From positions 4,399,608 to 4,463,607 of the forward strand of contig OY723237.1 in the NCBI GenBank assembly GCA_963210315.1: a stretch of DNA of 64,000 bases, written 5' to 3'. The notes under the pieces were generated by a model, which made no database searches, was not told the origin of the DNA, and was given only the letters and a program-made list of their open reading frames with translations. Shown here one piece after another: positions 11,701 to 21,977 of the stretch. The translations under genes were made by a program, and so were the position numbers. Source of the DNA: Rhynchopus euleeides. Taxonomy: Eukaryota; Euglenozoa; Diplonemea; Diplonemida; Diplonemidae. The stretch's first letter is position 1, and every line of letters starts with the position of its first letter.

Positions 11701-12091
11701 CTTCCGCCGCGTCAGCGTGACGCTGCGCGTGGTCGACGAGGCGAAGGTGGCGCATTCGCTGCAGAAGGGCGAGTCCCTCACTGAGCCCGAGGCGCCCCCG
11801 GCGCCAACCGCCATTCGCCCCGAAGCACCCCCCTCGCTGATGCCGCCGCGCGGCCCCCTTCCCTCCGGCGGGAGGGGCCGCGGGCACCGCCCTGCCATGC
11901 CGCACAGCGACGACGTGCCGCCCTTCACCGAGCCCCGCGGCAGGGGCCGCGGGCGCGGCCGCCCCGTGGAGACGGTGTCCGTCCCGCCCACCGGCACGGG
12001 CAGGGGGACCCCGGAGCCGCCCCGCGCCATGCCTGTGGTCAGGCCCCCATCTGCTGGCCCCTTCACGGCACCTCCTGTGGAGCACAGCTGA
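8725..12091 (+). CDS. AlkB-family Fe(II)/2-oxoglutarate dioxygenase, six exons, long Pro/Gly-rich N-terminal region
   Basis: Exons: 8725-8833, 8944-10214, 10362-10571, 10909-11021, 11134-11374 and 11483-12091, giving 850 aa with all phases consistent. Every donor is GTATGT or GTATGC and every acceptor is CAG after a C-rich tract. Residues 1-80 form a helical region (WAHYMCQRHQATNQYVRSAY). About 80-410 is Pro/Gly/Gln-rich and probably disordered. A helical stretch follows, then the catalytic domain: QHYG, NEYYPGQGIGTHEDRW with the HxD iron ligands (about H639, D641), distal His in WRHGI (about 703), and RRVSVTLR (about 723-730) for 2-oxoglutarate. The tail is RG/Pro-rich. AlkB enzymes demethylate nucleic acids or, rarely, proteins; the substrate here is unknown. 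An AG at 8698-8699 after a C-rich tract is the likely SL acceptor. Confidence 0.85.
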
Positions 12092-12997
12092 GGTCTGGGC
12101 AGCACGAGGCCTTTGCCTCTGGGGGGTGTGGGGTGGGGGGTAGCGGGGCTGGGGTGTGCTGTGTGATGTGTGTGCCGCAGTGGCTGTCATCATATCAAGA
12201 TGTTGCTCTGCTGCACTGCACCCAGTGCGTGCGAGGAATACGAATAGGTAGCTGTGGTTTGCCCCTCCCCTGGTCTTGCGGGGGGGTGGTGGGTGTGTGT
12301 CAGAGGTGGGGCTACACCTTGCCGCTTTGTGTACGCCACTGCCTGGTCATGTTTCCGGGTTGGATGTCGACACCGCACATCCCCGATGTTAGCCACGGTC
12401 ATATTTCACCGACCGAGCGAAGGCCCCGCCTCTGCACGTTTTGCCAGCGGCGGGCCGTGGGTGGAGGGGGGGAGGGGGGGGGGGGAGGGGGTGCTGCCAT
12501 TGCGGCATTGTTGTGCGTTGCGGTCACCCTCTCTGTCTGGATTGGCGTGTCTCTCAGATTTGGTTTCTTACCTGGTAGGTTCTCTTTTGTCGCACAGCCT
12601 CATTTCAGAAAGAGGGGGTGTGAGGTGAGGGTTGTGCACGTCGTGCGGTTAGGCCCCGTGGGGCGGCACACTTGAAGTTCCGAAGAAACCGGAGCACCGG
12701 GACAAAGCACAATATTTCCCGTCCAGAGGAGACAACGAGTAGTGCGCCTGCGCCACACACTCACCCCTCACTCCTCTCTCATACCCACTCACAGCCACTT
12801 CACGTGGGTCTGAGCCCAGTCAAGGGCGAGGTGAGAGGTAGCGGTGATCCAACAGCTGCCTGTGGGTGCAATTAACAGAAGGAAGGGGGTGTGTGGCCTT
12901 GCCCCCCCACAGCAACAATACGTGAACTTGACCAAGCCGCTCGAGTCGCTTGGGGGGGGGGGGGGTCAAACAGAAGACGGTGTGGTGCACCCTCAGA
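12092..12997. other. Intergenic spacer
   Basis: No gene recognised. G-runs occur around 12466-12490 and 12950-12965. Its start is the presumed 3' UTR of the AlkB gene. Confidence 0.5.
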
Positions 12998-13525
12998 AGC
13001 CATGGGGTGGGGCTTCGCGCTGTGTCGCTTGTGTGCCAAGTTGTGTCACTTCACATCCAGTGTGTTGTGAGGCGGCTCGTTTTTTGGTAAAACACACCCC
13101 GTGTGGTAGAGAAAATACGGCAAGAGTCTCGGTGGGTCGGAAGAGCAGATGGTTCCCGCAACAGCTCCCGGGGAGCGGCGGGTATTTCGCATAGGATGCC
13201 GGATGTGTGAACACGTTTGTGCGGTTTGCCCTGTGTTGTGTGAACATATGTGTATGTGTGTGTGTATGCTCCACCCAACCCGACACATTTTCTGTACTTC
13301 AGACAGGTAAGGTCACTCGACACGCGGGGGGGGGGGGGGGGTTTTGTGTGTGTTTTTTCTGCCAGCCGACATCACTAGCGCCAGCGAGAAAAAAAAACGC
13401 GTGACGAGTGACGGGTTGAGGTGGAAGCGATCAATGCAAAAATCATCTGAAAGGAAGACTCGAGAGACTGCTGCTGTATTTTCTCACTTCCCTGCACCTC
13501 ACCTGAGCGAAGGCCCCCAGGACCC
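12998..13525. mobile_element. Long CTTCGCT-family element, copy 2
   Basis: The left end GGGGTGGGGCTTCGCGCTGT and the right end TGAGCGAAGGCCCCCAGG are inverted versions of each other. The inner part 13087-13480 is repeated in inverted orientation at 41806-42190. The left 80 bp (TGTGCCAAGTTGTGTCACTT, then GTGTTGTGAGGCGGCTCG) also occurs in the element at 15332-15611. Confidence 0.65.
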
Positions 13526-13563
13526 CAGGAAGTGTGTTCACTTCAGGCCAGTTTTTTCAATCG

Positions 13564-14271
13564 CTTACTGGGGGGGGGCAAATAGTTGTGGGGGGGGCAA
13601 ATAATAGCGGGGGGTCAAATAATAGAGGGGTACGGAAATCGGCGGTTTTGGCGGCGCACCTGGCCGAATAATTGAGGGGGGTGTGAGTCCTTTTTTTGCA
13701 TCCGTAAGTGGTGCTCGCAGACACCCCATAGCCAAAATGACCCCACCACGATCCGCACAGATCCCAAACGTTCAAAAGAACGGGGTTACGGACACCCATT
13801 ACCAGTCCCTGAACCAGACCCAGGTTTCATGGGTGAAGCTTGGTACCTCTACCACCATGACCCACTACGATCTGCACAAATTCCAAACGTTCGGAATATC
13901 GTTTTGGAACACCCAAAGAGGGGGTCCCGCTGGATGGGTAGGTGGGGTGTTCGCTGCCCCCAGTCACATCTCTGAGGATCAGCTCTGACCCACATTTCTC
14001 GATGAAGTTTGACACATCGACCCAGCCGATTTGGAAAATCGTGGATTTCTTTGGCATATAAGACCGCTCAGCCCCGCCAAACTCGGATCAAATCAGGTGG
14101 TCGACCGACAAAACGACCCCACACTCAGAGCCGCACAGATGCCAAATTCAAGAGCGCGAAATTTCCACCCCCCAAAAAGCAAATAGTGGAGGGGGTCCGA
14201 AAACCCCCATTTTCGTCGGCTGGCACGGTGAATAATAGAGGGGCCCTCTAGTATTTGCCCCCCCCCAGTAA
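13564..14271. mobile_element. TIR element, TTACTGGGGGGGG family, copy 2
   Basis: It opens TTACTGGGGGGGGGCAAATA and closes TATTTGCC, a C run, then CAGTAA, like the 1278-1645 element. The left end repeats decayed versions (GGGGGGGCAAATAATAG). Inside, ATGACCCCACCACGATC-type words occur twice (about 13737 and 13857), and a relative of that word also appears, inverted, at the break of the phosphatase gene near 20238-20300. No ORF is seen. Confidence 0.75.
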
Positions 14272-15198
14272 CGTGTGTGTGTGTGGCAGTGGGGAGGACA
14301 TCGAATGAAGAGCAGGTGCTCGGGTGTGTTCTCCACGACTACAAAAAACTTAACGCTTAACGTACGTGCGTCAGGCGGGTGTGAGACCAGCTGTCGGGGT
14401 GGCAAAACAGCAGCGGTCAGTGTTGAACATGGGCCAATGTTGCGGAGACACCCCGACCCCCCCACCCACCCCAGTAACAGTTTCCCTTGACAGAAGTCTA
14501 TTTAGAAGGTCTTGATATGGCCTGAGCTGCACCACCCACGGGCTCCGCCCGGGGTGCTGCGTGTGTGTGTGGGGGAGGGGAAGGGCATCAGTAAACAGGC
14601 AATGAAGCACACACGCACACAGTGAGCAAGAAGAAGCCGAACCGAACCGAACAACGGCAGCACACTCCCTGCGGCCCCCCTTCCCCCCTCCCACTTCTTT
14701 CCAACAGAACTGGCTTTTAAAGCAGTGGCCTCCAATGGAGGTCCGTGAGAGGGTTTTCCAGGTCAAAGTCACTCGTGCTGCCATTCACAAACAAGCCACT
14801 CTCTCCCACGTGCCTGTCGACACCACCACCTGCCCCAGGAATTTTACACTCTTCTGTGGACGAGCCGGAGGTGCCATGGAGGTGAAATGGTATGCGATTC
14901 TGTGAGAACCCCACGGGACGATGTTTTTCCGGTTCCTCCCCACCGTGCCACAGAACACAATCCCCAGACAGGGGAACTCGGAGGAACAAACGGGGCGGGG
15001 GGGAGAGGGAAGAGTTTGCAGCACACCAATGTTAGATCTGCCTCCCCACCCGGAGGAAACTGCACAAACAAAACAAGAGAAACCCGGTCCGGAAATCCTT
15101 TTTGGCGCTTTCTCTGCCCCCCCCCCCACCCCCACTCTGTTATGATGGCGGGCCGCAACACCACACCACCACACCACAGGGGCGAGGAGGGGCTGACC
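14272..15198. other. Intergenic spacer
   Basis: (GT)n at 14272-14285, a C-rich block near 14450-14475 ending CCCCAGTAAC (possibly a third, solo end of the TTACTGGGG family), and C-tracts at 15117-15132 just upstream of the polyglutamine gene, where an AG near 15180 could serve as SL acceptor. No gene is seen. Confidence 0.5.
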
Positions 15199-16591
15199 AT
15201 GCCGACCACCCAAGGGATGAAGAAGAGCGTCGACGAGCTGATGGCTCCCATGACAAGCTGGGGTGCAGCAGTATGCAGTCGAGTGTGATGGGAGGGGTCC
15301 GGAGAACAGGTCCCACCGAACCGTGCACCTTGGGGGCCTTCTGCTCTGTGCCACACTGTGTGCCAAACTGTGTCACTTTACAGCCAGTGTTGTAAAGGCG
15401 GATCACCTTGTCTCACTTCCCCCGTGCGTGTGCGATGTTAAAAAAAATAGATTAGCGGACCGCAATCGTACAGAACGTCCACACGGAAAGACGACGCACG
15501 AGCACTGACACGCTATATGTGAGGCGGCTCACTTTTTCTTCTTGGGAAGCCAGTGTTGTGAGGCGGCTCGTTTTTTCTCACTTCCCTGCACCTCTGAGCG
15601 AAGGACCCCTGAGGAGGCCAACAATCCCCAACGTTGTTATTTTCGCACAACGTTATGGACATTGTGTGTGGAGGTAAAATAATGTGCCGCACAAGCAGCA
15701 ACGCGCATCAACAAATCGAAGAAACGAGCGGGGGGGGAGGGTCAGAGTGGATGGGTGCCGCTTTGCCACATACACCACCAACGCCTTCTTATCCCGACAG
15801 CGTGATCAGACCCCTCCACAGCCGGCGTTGTCCCAGCCCTTAGGGATGCTGGGCACCACGCAGGGCATTGAGCTGCTGAACGGCATTCCCAGTATGAATT
15901 CCAGTTGTCATCTTGTCCATCGGACCGACTCCCAGGTGGTTGGGTGGTTTGTGTTAGGCCTCCGGGTTCACCTGCATCATGTGACTGACACACCGACCCT
16001 GAAACATTTTGGCCCAAGTTTGAGATCTGACAGCAGCTGCGCAGCACCCCGTCACAGCACTTCTTCAGCCACACCCCACCCACCCCCACAGCCGGCAACC
16101 TCGGGTTGAACCCCATGATGTGGAATATGGGCAACCTTGGCATCGCGAGCCAAAACTTTGCAAAGCTTGCGCAGATGAACCAGATGCAGCAGCTTCATCA
16201 GCAGCAGCAGCAGCAACAGCAGCAGAAGCAGCAGCAGCAGCAGGCCGCGCAAGAGAAAGCGCAGCAGCAGCAGCAGCAGCGCGTGTCGCCCCCTCCGTTG
16301 GAGACTATTTCTGAGAAGAAGGCTCCGGCGCCTGAGGCACCGGTGCAGCAACGGGAGAAGCCCAGCAGCAAGCCGCCGCCGCCGAAAGCTGCGGAAGCGA
16401 AGCCTGCAACATCAGCAGCAGCAGCAACAGCAGCAGCAGCGACACCGGCACCAGCGCCCCAGAAGTCTCGAGCCCCGATTGCAAACACTGTTAGCACTGT
16501 GGCCCCGACAGGCAGCGCGCTGGTCCACGCTTTCTACGAGGCTTATCCCGACCGAAGGACACTGGCATTCTTTCAGACAGTTTCAGCATAG
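15199..16591 (+). CDS. Polyglutamine and Ala/Pro-rich protein, three exons, unknown function
   Basis: Assembled from splice logic: exon 1 15199-15270 (24 codons), exon 2 15801-15891, exon 3 16092-16591, giving 220 aa. Donors are GTATGC and GTATGA, acceptors are GACAG and CACAG after C-rich tracts, and the frame stays open across both joins. The N-terminus is MPTTQGMKKSVDELMAP, followed by MLGTTQGIELLNGIPSTGN and a Met/Asn/Gln segment. Long Gln runs (about residues 80-110) and a Pro/Ala/Lys region come next, and it ends FYEAYPDRRTLAFFQTVSA. No catalytic motif is visible. It could be a transcription-related or RNA-granule scaffold, but that is only a composition-based guess. Intron 1 contains a whole CTTCGCT-type element. 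Confidence 0.6.
15332..15611. mobile_element. CTTCGCT-family element inside intron 1 of the polyQ gene
   Basis: Left end GGGGGCCTTCTGCTCTGTGC, right end CTGAGCGAAGGACCCC. Inner words (GTGTTGTGAGGCGGCTCG, found twice) are shared with 12998-13525. It occupies about half of the 530-nt intron. Confidence 0.6.
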
Positions 16592-17161
16592 ATCCATAGA
16601 TCTCTCCCGCGGTTATTGACCCGGTGCAATGCCTTTCTGCCTCTGTTTACCCGCGTCCTCTTTCGCCGGCCTCACCCCCTCCCCGTCTGCTTCATTTTTT
16701 CTTTGGCGTTTCATTCCTTTCATTTCCGGTTTTTCTTGTATTTTTACAGATCCCCAAACCGTCTCCTTTATTCCCCCCCCAGCCTTGGGGTGTGTGGAGG
16801 TAAAAGAAAAGGCGATTGCTTGGGTTGAGAAAAGTACAGCAAACGAAAAAGGAACCCCCCCCCCACCACCACCCTTTGAGGGAGACAAAAAAAATGCGAA
16901 GAACGAAAAAAAATAGTGAATCTCCAATCATCCGGCCCATCCCCTCCCCTACCTGTCTTCTTCGATTCTTCGCCGTTGTATTTTGCGTGTTGCATTCCAG
17001 CAACGCGGGTTTCCCTTTTTTCTCGCCCCCCCCTCTTCCTCCCACTTGCAGCCCCCTGGATGCAGGCAGCCCTGCCTGCCTCTTCAGACTGGCCTGTGGC
17101 GTGGCTTTTTTGTATTTTCGAACAACAAAAAAGTCAGAAGGGGGGGTGGGGATTTTCCCCC

Positions 17162-17276
17162 CTTTGGGGGTCTTCGCTGGCCGTTATCCTCCGTCAATCT
17201 CCGTCAGTTTTCAGCTAATTCAACAGGGAATTCACCAAAACGCACTGACGGTCACCCCGTAGCGAAGACCCCCTTT
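17162..17276. mobile_element. Foldback/MITE element, CTTCGCT family, copy 4
   Basis: CTTTGGGGGTCTTCGCT at the left, AGCGAAGACCCCCTTTG at the right. The reverse complement of the interior aligns with copy 1 (7024-7134) along its length, including CCGTCAGTGCGTTTT and AGCTGAAAACTGACGG. Confidence 0.8.
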
Positions 17277-18225
17277 GTGATATTTTATTCCGTCCGGTCC
17301 GTACAAAACACAGAATTGTGAGAAGACCTCTCCCACCTGTCCCGAACAAAGGGAAGGGAAGGGGTTGGGGGGGGGCGGAGAAACAAAATGCAAACCGGAA
17401 AAGGCCAACAACCGTGGTGGCGGCGGCGTGTCGACACAAGCCCCGCTCTGACCACCACCAACAGCTGGTGTGTGTCAGCCTTGTCTCCTCTTCAGCGAGA
17501 CAGCTCGCTATTTTCTGTACCTTTCTGAGTTGGAGGAGGGGGGCCTTTGTTGGGTTGATTCATCCCTAACACCACCCACCCCTTCCTCCCCGTGTCACTC
17601 CAGAGTGATCGGTGGAGTGCTTTGTGGGCCATCCCCCCCTGCCCCCGCCCCCCCCCCCCCCCCCATTTTTCATTTTTCATTTTTGTTTTGTCAGAGTTGT
17701 GTGCGGCGAGCTCAGTTGACACAACACATCTCACTTCCTCCCAACATATCTCCCCCCCGCCCCCCGCCCCCCCCCCCCCCCCCGCCCGCACACCCCTCGA
17801 CGTTCACTTTACCCCACCCCCACCACCCCCACCCCACCCCAACAGCGCTGCCTGCTGTCGTTATTCTTTGAGGCCAAAACTGTTTATACTGTAAACAGGA
17901 CACCTCTGTCAGGTGCGAAGAAAGATAGCGGGCAGCGCTGTTTACCGCTTGTGAGTCTCGCGGAAACCCCTGTGTTTGTGTGTGTTGTGGGCACAACCCC
18001 TGTGGGGAAATAAATGTAACGGACCGAATGCAGTGTGCAGTGGCTGTGTCCTGCCTGAGGTGCGGGGAAGTCAGGCACGCGTTGCTTCTGCAGAGAAGGC
18101 CGTCCCTACCAGGTCGGGTGGTGGCGTCCGTCACGAATTGTGCCACGGGCCCCGCGCGTGTGGTGAGGAGGGGGTCATCAATCACAACCCCTCCTCCTGC
18201 ACGGGGGGGGCACACTGCGGCAATC

Positions 18226-18327
18226 CTCTGGGGGCCTTCGCTCAGAGGTGCAGAAAAACTGAAATGCCTCGCAAAAAAAGGGGGACGAACTGACGCAGCT
18301 TGACACAGAGCGAAGGCCCTCTCTCTC
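18226..18327. mobile_element. Foldback element, GGCCTTCGCT variant
   Basis: CTCTGGGGGCCTTCGCTC at the left and GAGCGAAGGCCCTCTCTCT at the right, with an unrelated-looking 70-bp core. Same end motif as the other CTTCGCT elements. Confidence 0.65.
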
Positions 18328-18352
18328 TAGCCTCGAAAAACGCAAAAAAAAA

Positions 18353-18418
18353 ACAACAAAAACAAAAACAAAAACAAAAACAAAAACAAAAACAAAAACA
18401 AAAACAAAAACAAAAACA
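18353..18418. repeat. (CAAAAA)n microsatellite
   Basis: About ten tandem AACAAA-type hexamers. Confidence 0.95.
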
Positions 18419-19972
18419 ACACACAAGACACTGACACATGACACAGACACTTCCAACAGGATTCCTTACGGATGACGACACCATTATTTTTTTGTTTCAC
18501 CCCTCTTTTTGATCCCCCCTCCCCCACCCTCTCCCCCCCCACTTGGTTTGCCATATGCATATATCCTGCGTTTCCGCTGGCTAAGTTCCCCCCCCCCCCC
18601 CCCGGCTTAACACCGGGGAGGGGCCACACACAGCTCCGCCGACGAGAAACACCCAGGCCAAAACAAGAAACAAGCATATCAGGTGGGCTTGGCAGACGCT
18701 CAGCAATATATGGCACCGTGTCTTGGCCACCACCCCCCCTCCAGCTCCAGGGGGTGGTGGGAGCCCGGTGCAGGGTTACATATCTACACCATCCTCTTGA
18801 AAACACTATCAAGAGGGTCATTGTTTATTACGCTCTGTGTCAGCACTGTGTGGCAGTTTCGCCTCCTATTTTTGGGTCGCTTTATTTGCTGCCTGCAATG
18901 CATCTTCTGAAATAGCGCGAAATTGCCTCCTCCATAGAAGAACTGAGAAGGAACAAAAGTGTCTCTCTCTCTCACACTTGGGTTGCCGCTTCAACCCCCG
19001 CCCTCGCCTTTGTGAAGGTGAATGGGTGAGCTCCTGAGGCAAGAGAGAGTTACACTTTCCCGCAAAAAAAAAACACACCCTCCCACACACACAGCTGCGT
19101 GTGTCTGAAAAGGCAAAAAAATCACATGGGTGGGGCGCAGGATCAAGCCACACAGCTTGTGATAATGTTCGACAAACAAAGGCAAACGAAATAAGCACAG
19201 CAGCCGGGGTGGGATGGCGGGTGGTGGGGGTAGAAGGGATGCGTGTGGAGGACCGCCCCCGGGAAATCCCGAACAAGACAGGGATGGAAGTATCAGGCGC
19301 GAAGGAACACAGGGCGGGGTGTGGGGTGTCCAAGTTGTCGGGAGCAACACACAAAATAGCAAAGAAGAGGGAACCATGGGGCTGCTCGGGTGGGGGCGTG
19401 CCGCACCACCAACCGAGAGGCGTGAGGGTTGCGTGTGTGTGTGCTGCCAGCCAGCCCTTTCTCTGTTGTTGTTCTTTGCAGAAAAAACATTGCTTTTGCT
19501 GCACAACATAGAGCGACATGTCACCCCCCCCCCCCAGGATTTTATTCCGCGAGTACAACGCCTTCGGGGCAAACACTGTGTTCCACACGCCAGGCTTGGT
19601 GGTCGTCGATACCAAACAAAAACAACAGACATACCTACCCCGCTGCCACTCCCACCCTTTTGCCCCCCGCCATCCTTCAGGGTTTTGCAACTCTTCGCTG
19701 CCTGCCACCCCACCTTTTCTTCCTCCCCCCCTCCCCCCCCCCCCCCCCGGCGCCTCTTCCCTCTTTCGTGCCGTGTCGTTTGCCACCCCCTTTCACCCTT
19801 CACACCTCACCCCGACCCCTCTCCCCATCTCCCCCCCCCCCTCCCCTCCTCACCCTCATCTGCCCACCACCACCACCACCACCACCATCTCCCAGAGCGG
19901 GCGGCACCGCCGTCACCGCCACCACCCCCACCCCTCCCCGCGGCCTGCCGCGGGGAAGGGTGCGGGTCTCAC

Positions 19973-20299
19973 ATGGCTGCCCAGGGCATCAACCTGCGTG
20001 ACCTGGGCAACGGGGGCCACGTGCAGCAGGGCAAGGTGCTGCGCTCGGCAGCCCCGGTGCTCTTCACCGAAGGCGACCTCGCCAGCGTCGAGGAGTTCGT
20101 CGGCGACGGGGGTATGGTGCTGGACCTCCGCTCCTCCAAGGAGCGGGCCCACCATGCGGGGAGGGAGCGGGTGCGCGGCGCGAGCCATCTCTTCTCCGGG
20201 CAGCAGAGCAACAAACACGTCGACCTGGCCAGCCCTGGTTGGAAACCCGTTCTTTTGAATATTTGGAGTTTGTGCGGATCGCAGTGGGGTCATTTTTGA
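19973..20299 (+). pseudogene. Truncated tyrosine/dual-specificity phosphatase-like gene (N-terminal part)
   Basis: From ATG 19973 the frame reads MAAQGINLRDLGNGGHV, then GKVLRSAAPVLFTEGDLASV and GGMVLDLRSSKE. This is the typical start of the Tyr-phosphatase family with an NxRDLGG box, a RSAxP box and a DLRSxxE strand. The catalytic CxxxxxR loop would lie further downstream, but homology stops near 20234, where sequence shared with the dispersed repeat at about 13720-13800 takes over and ends the frame at 20297-20299. No continuation is seen. I infer truncation by repeat insertion or rearrangement. It is therefore probably catalytically dead unless an intron joins a distant exon. Confidence 0.6.
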
Positions 20300-20451
20300 C
20301 ATGGGGTGCCTATTCACACCCCTTATTGGTGGTCCCCATCCAGGCCACATTCCTTAGGAAATAGTAAGGCGACCCCCTCCGACCCCCCCTCCCGACCCCC
20401 GACCCCCGACCCCTGCGACCCCCGACCCCCGCTTATCGGAAGCTATGCCCC

Positions 20452-21977
20452 TAGGGGTGGTCTTAAGCTGTTAACCTGGCCAATTTTTCACTATCGGCGT
20501 CTGGGGGTCAAAAACGTCACCAAACCTGAAAATATGACCCCTGGGACCCCAGAAACACAATTCCGCCCGGTTTTGGGCACTTTTGGGCACTTCTGAGCAG
20601 TTTAGTCGTGTTCCGGAAAAATGTACCACAAAGCTGTACCTCAGCCCCCCCCTGGGCAGAAGGCAGAATCGCAAACCATCATGTCTCGCACTGATCCAGT
20701 GAGCAGTGTTGCCAACCGTGCTGCCCGACGATACGTGGGGTCAAAAGTGCAACATGACAACACCTTGTGTGCGGTGTGACATGCGAGACAGTAGAAAAGT
20801 AGCACCAGAAACAGGGGGTCATAGGTACTAGAGGAGGGGCATGTTTCCAGCCCTTCAGACCTTCAGGCGCATCGGTTGCATCTCTACTCGATGCGGGACA
20901 TTCGCTGATCGGACTGGCATCGTGCATCAACTGTAGGCACATCGAGGAACAGAGGAGCCCTGTGACACTTGCGAAATCACTTGTGTCAGAATCTGTGTGC
21001 ACATGTTCTTGGGCCAGTGACAGTGATAGTGGCAGTGAGCCATCCGGTGACCATGAAGAAGGGGGCATGGACTGGTATCAGACATCAGCAGTGCACCGAA
21101 GACGGCCCCCTTATGGTCGTATGAAAGGCTGAAGACTACAATGTCAAAGTTCAAGCCGTACAACAAGGACGAGGGGCGCAACTCGGCTGTCCAGGCAGCT
21201 ACACACGAACGGGCAGAGTCCACACTTCTGCCATAGCCCACATCCAAAGCACGCTCGGTGCCTTTGATTTCCAGGCACAGTTCGATCCGTGTGGTGTGTT
21301 CACACGGATCCCATGGTTGGCATATCCAGTGGTTGCGGCAGTCCCGCCTGCGCATCTGGGTATACTCCGTTGTTCAACGTACCGCATAGTCTGACGGCTG
21401 TACGGCTCCCTCCCCCCCGCAGCAGCGTCTTTTGTGTTCAGTTGTGTGCATCGAGTGGGAAGCCACCACAATGCCCTCCCCACCCTCCCGTTTTGTTTCC
21501 CACTCATACACGTTGAGGCCTTCGCTCTGGGGTGGCCAGGCGGCAGCCTGCCCTCTGGCGATTATGTCGATGTGGCACCACCTGCACCAACCGTGTAGTC
21601 GTACCATCTTCAGCCAAAGAAAATTGTCATGAGAGCACGGCCTTCTGTGTCTCTTGCCGCTGAAGGTGAGTGGTTGTTCCTCGTACGCACTCGGGCATCT
21701 GTGCGAGAGTGCGGAGGTCCACAGAGTGACGGAAGGGCTTGAATCAGCCATTGAGACCTCCTAACTTAGGGTGGTGTGGTACAACTTTGTGGTACATTTT
21801 TTGGAATTGCAAACTAGGTGCTTCTGGAGGCTCTAAACCGCCCGAAACCGGGCGCAGATGCATTTCCGGACGTCTGGGGGTCGAATTTTCAGGTTTGGGT
21901 CACTTTTTGGTCCTTGTACGCAAAAGTTTGATTTTTTGGCCAGGTTAACGTTTTTAAAGGGCTTAAGACCACCCCTA
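20452..21977. mobile_element. 1.5-kb element with about 190-210-bp diverged inverted repeats
   Basis: The left arm 20452-20643 opens TAGGGGTGGTCTTAAG. The right arm 21770-21977 is its diverged reverse complement and ends CTTAAGACCACCCCTA. Shared inner words in the same order are TTAACCTGGCCAA, CCAAACCTGAAAAT, and ATGTACCACAAAG followed by TTGTACC or CTGTACC. Between the arms a minus-strand coding relic (20927-21751) fills the element. The long inverted arms suggest a DNA transposon of a type I cannot name. Confidence 0.65.
20927..21751 (-). pseudogene. Minus-strand relic ORF inside the 20.5-22.0 kb element
   Basis: Two open stretches in the same frame (21751 to 21374 and 21355 to 20927) are separated by a single stop near 21374. 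The downstream part reads like real protein: CLEIKGTERALDVGYG, then CVAAWTAELRPSSLLYGL and FDIVVFSLSYDHKGAVFG. The EIKGTE segment could be the ExK half of a PD-(D/E)XK nuclease fold, but no other motif supports this. The N-terminal part is Cys/His/Trp-rich (KMVRLHGWCRWCHIDII). I infer an inactivated transposon-encoded protein. The stop could be removed by a very short intron (donor GTACGT near 21376, acceptor CGCAG), which I consider less likely. Confidence 0.45.

Larger units (their letters stand above)
16592..19972. other. Intergenic spacer with homopolymer tracts and two foldback elements
   Basis: No convincing gene. It contains C-tracts at 17645-17662, 17766-17782, 18590-18603 and 19735-19748, plus the elements listed at 17162-17276, 18226-18327 and 18353-18418. 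C-rich sequence ending in an AG near 19895 precedes the phosphatase fragment and is its likely SL acceptor. Confidence 0.5.
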
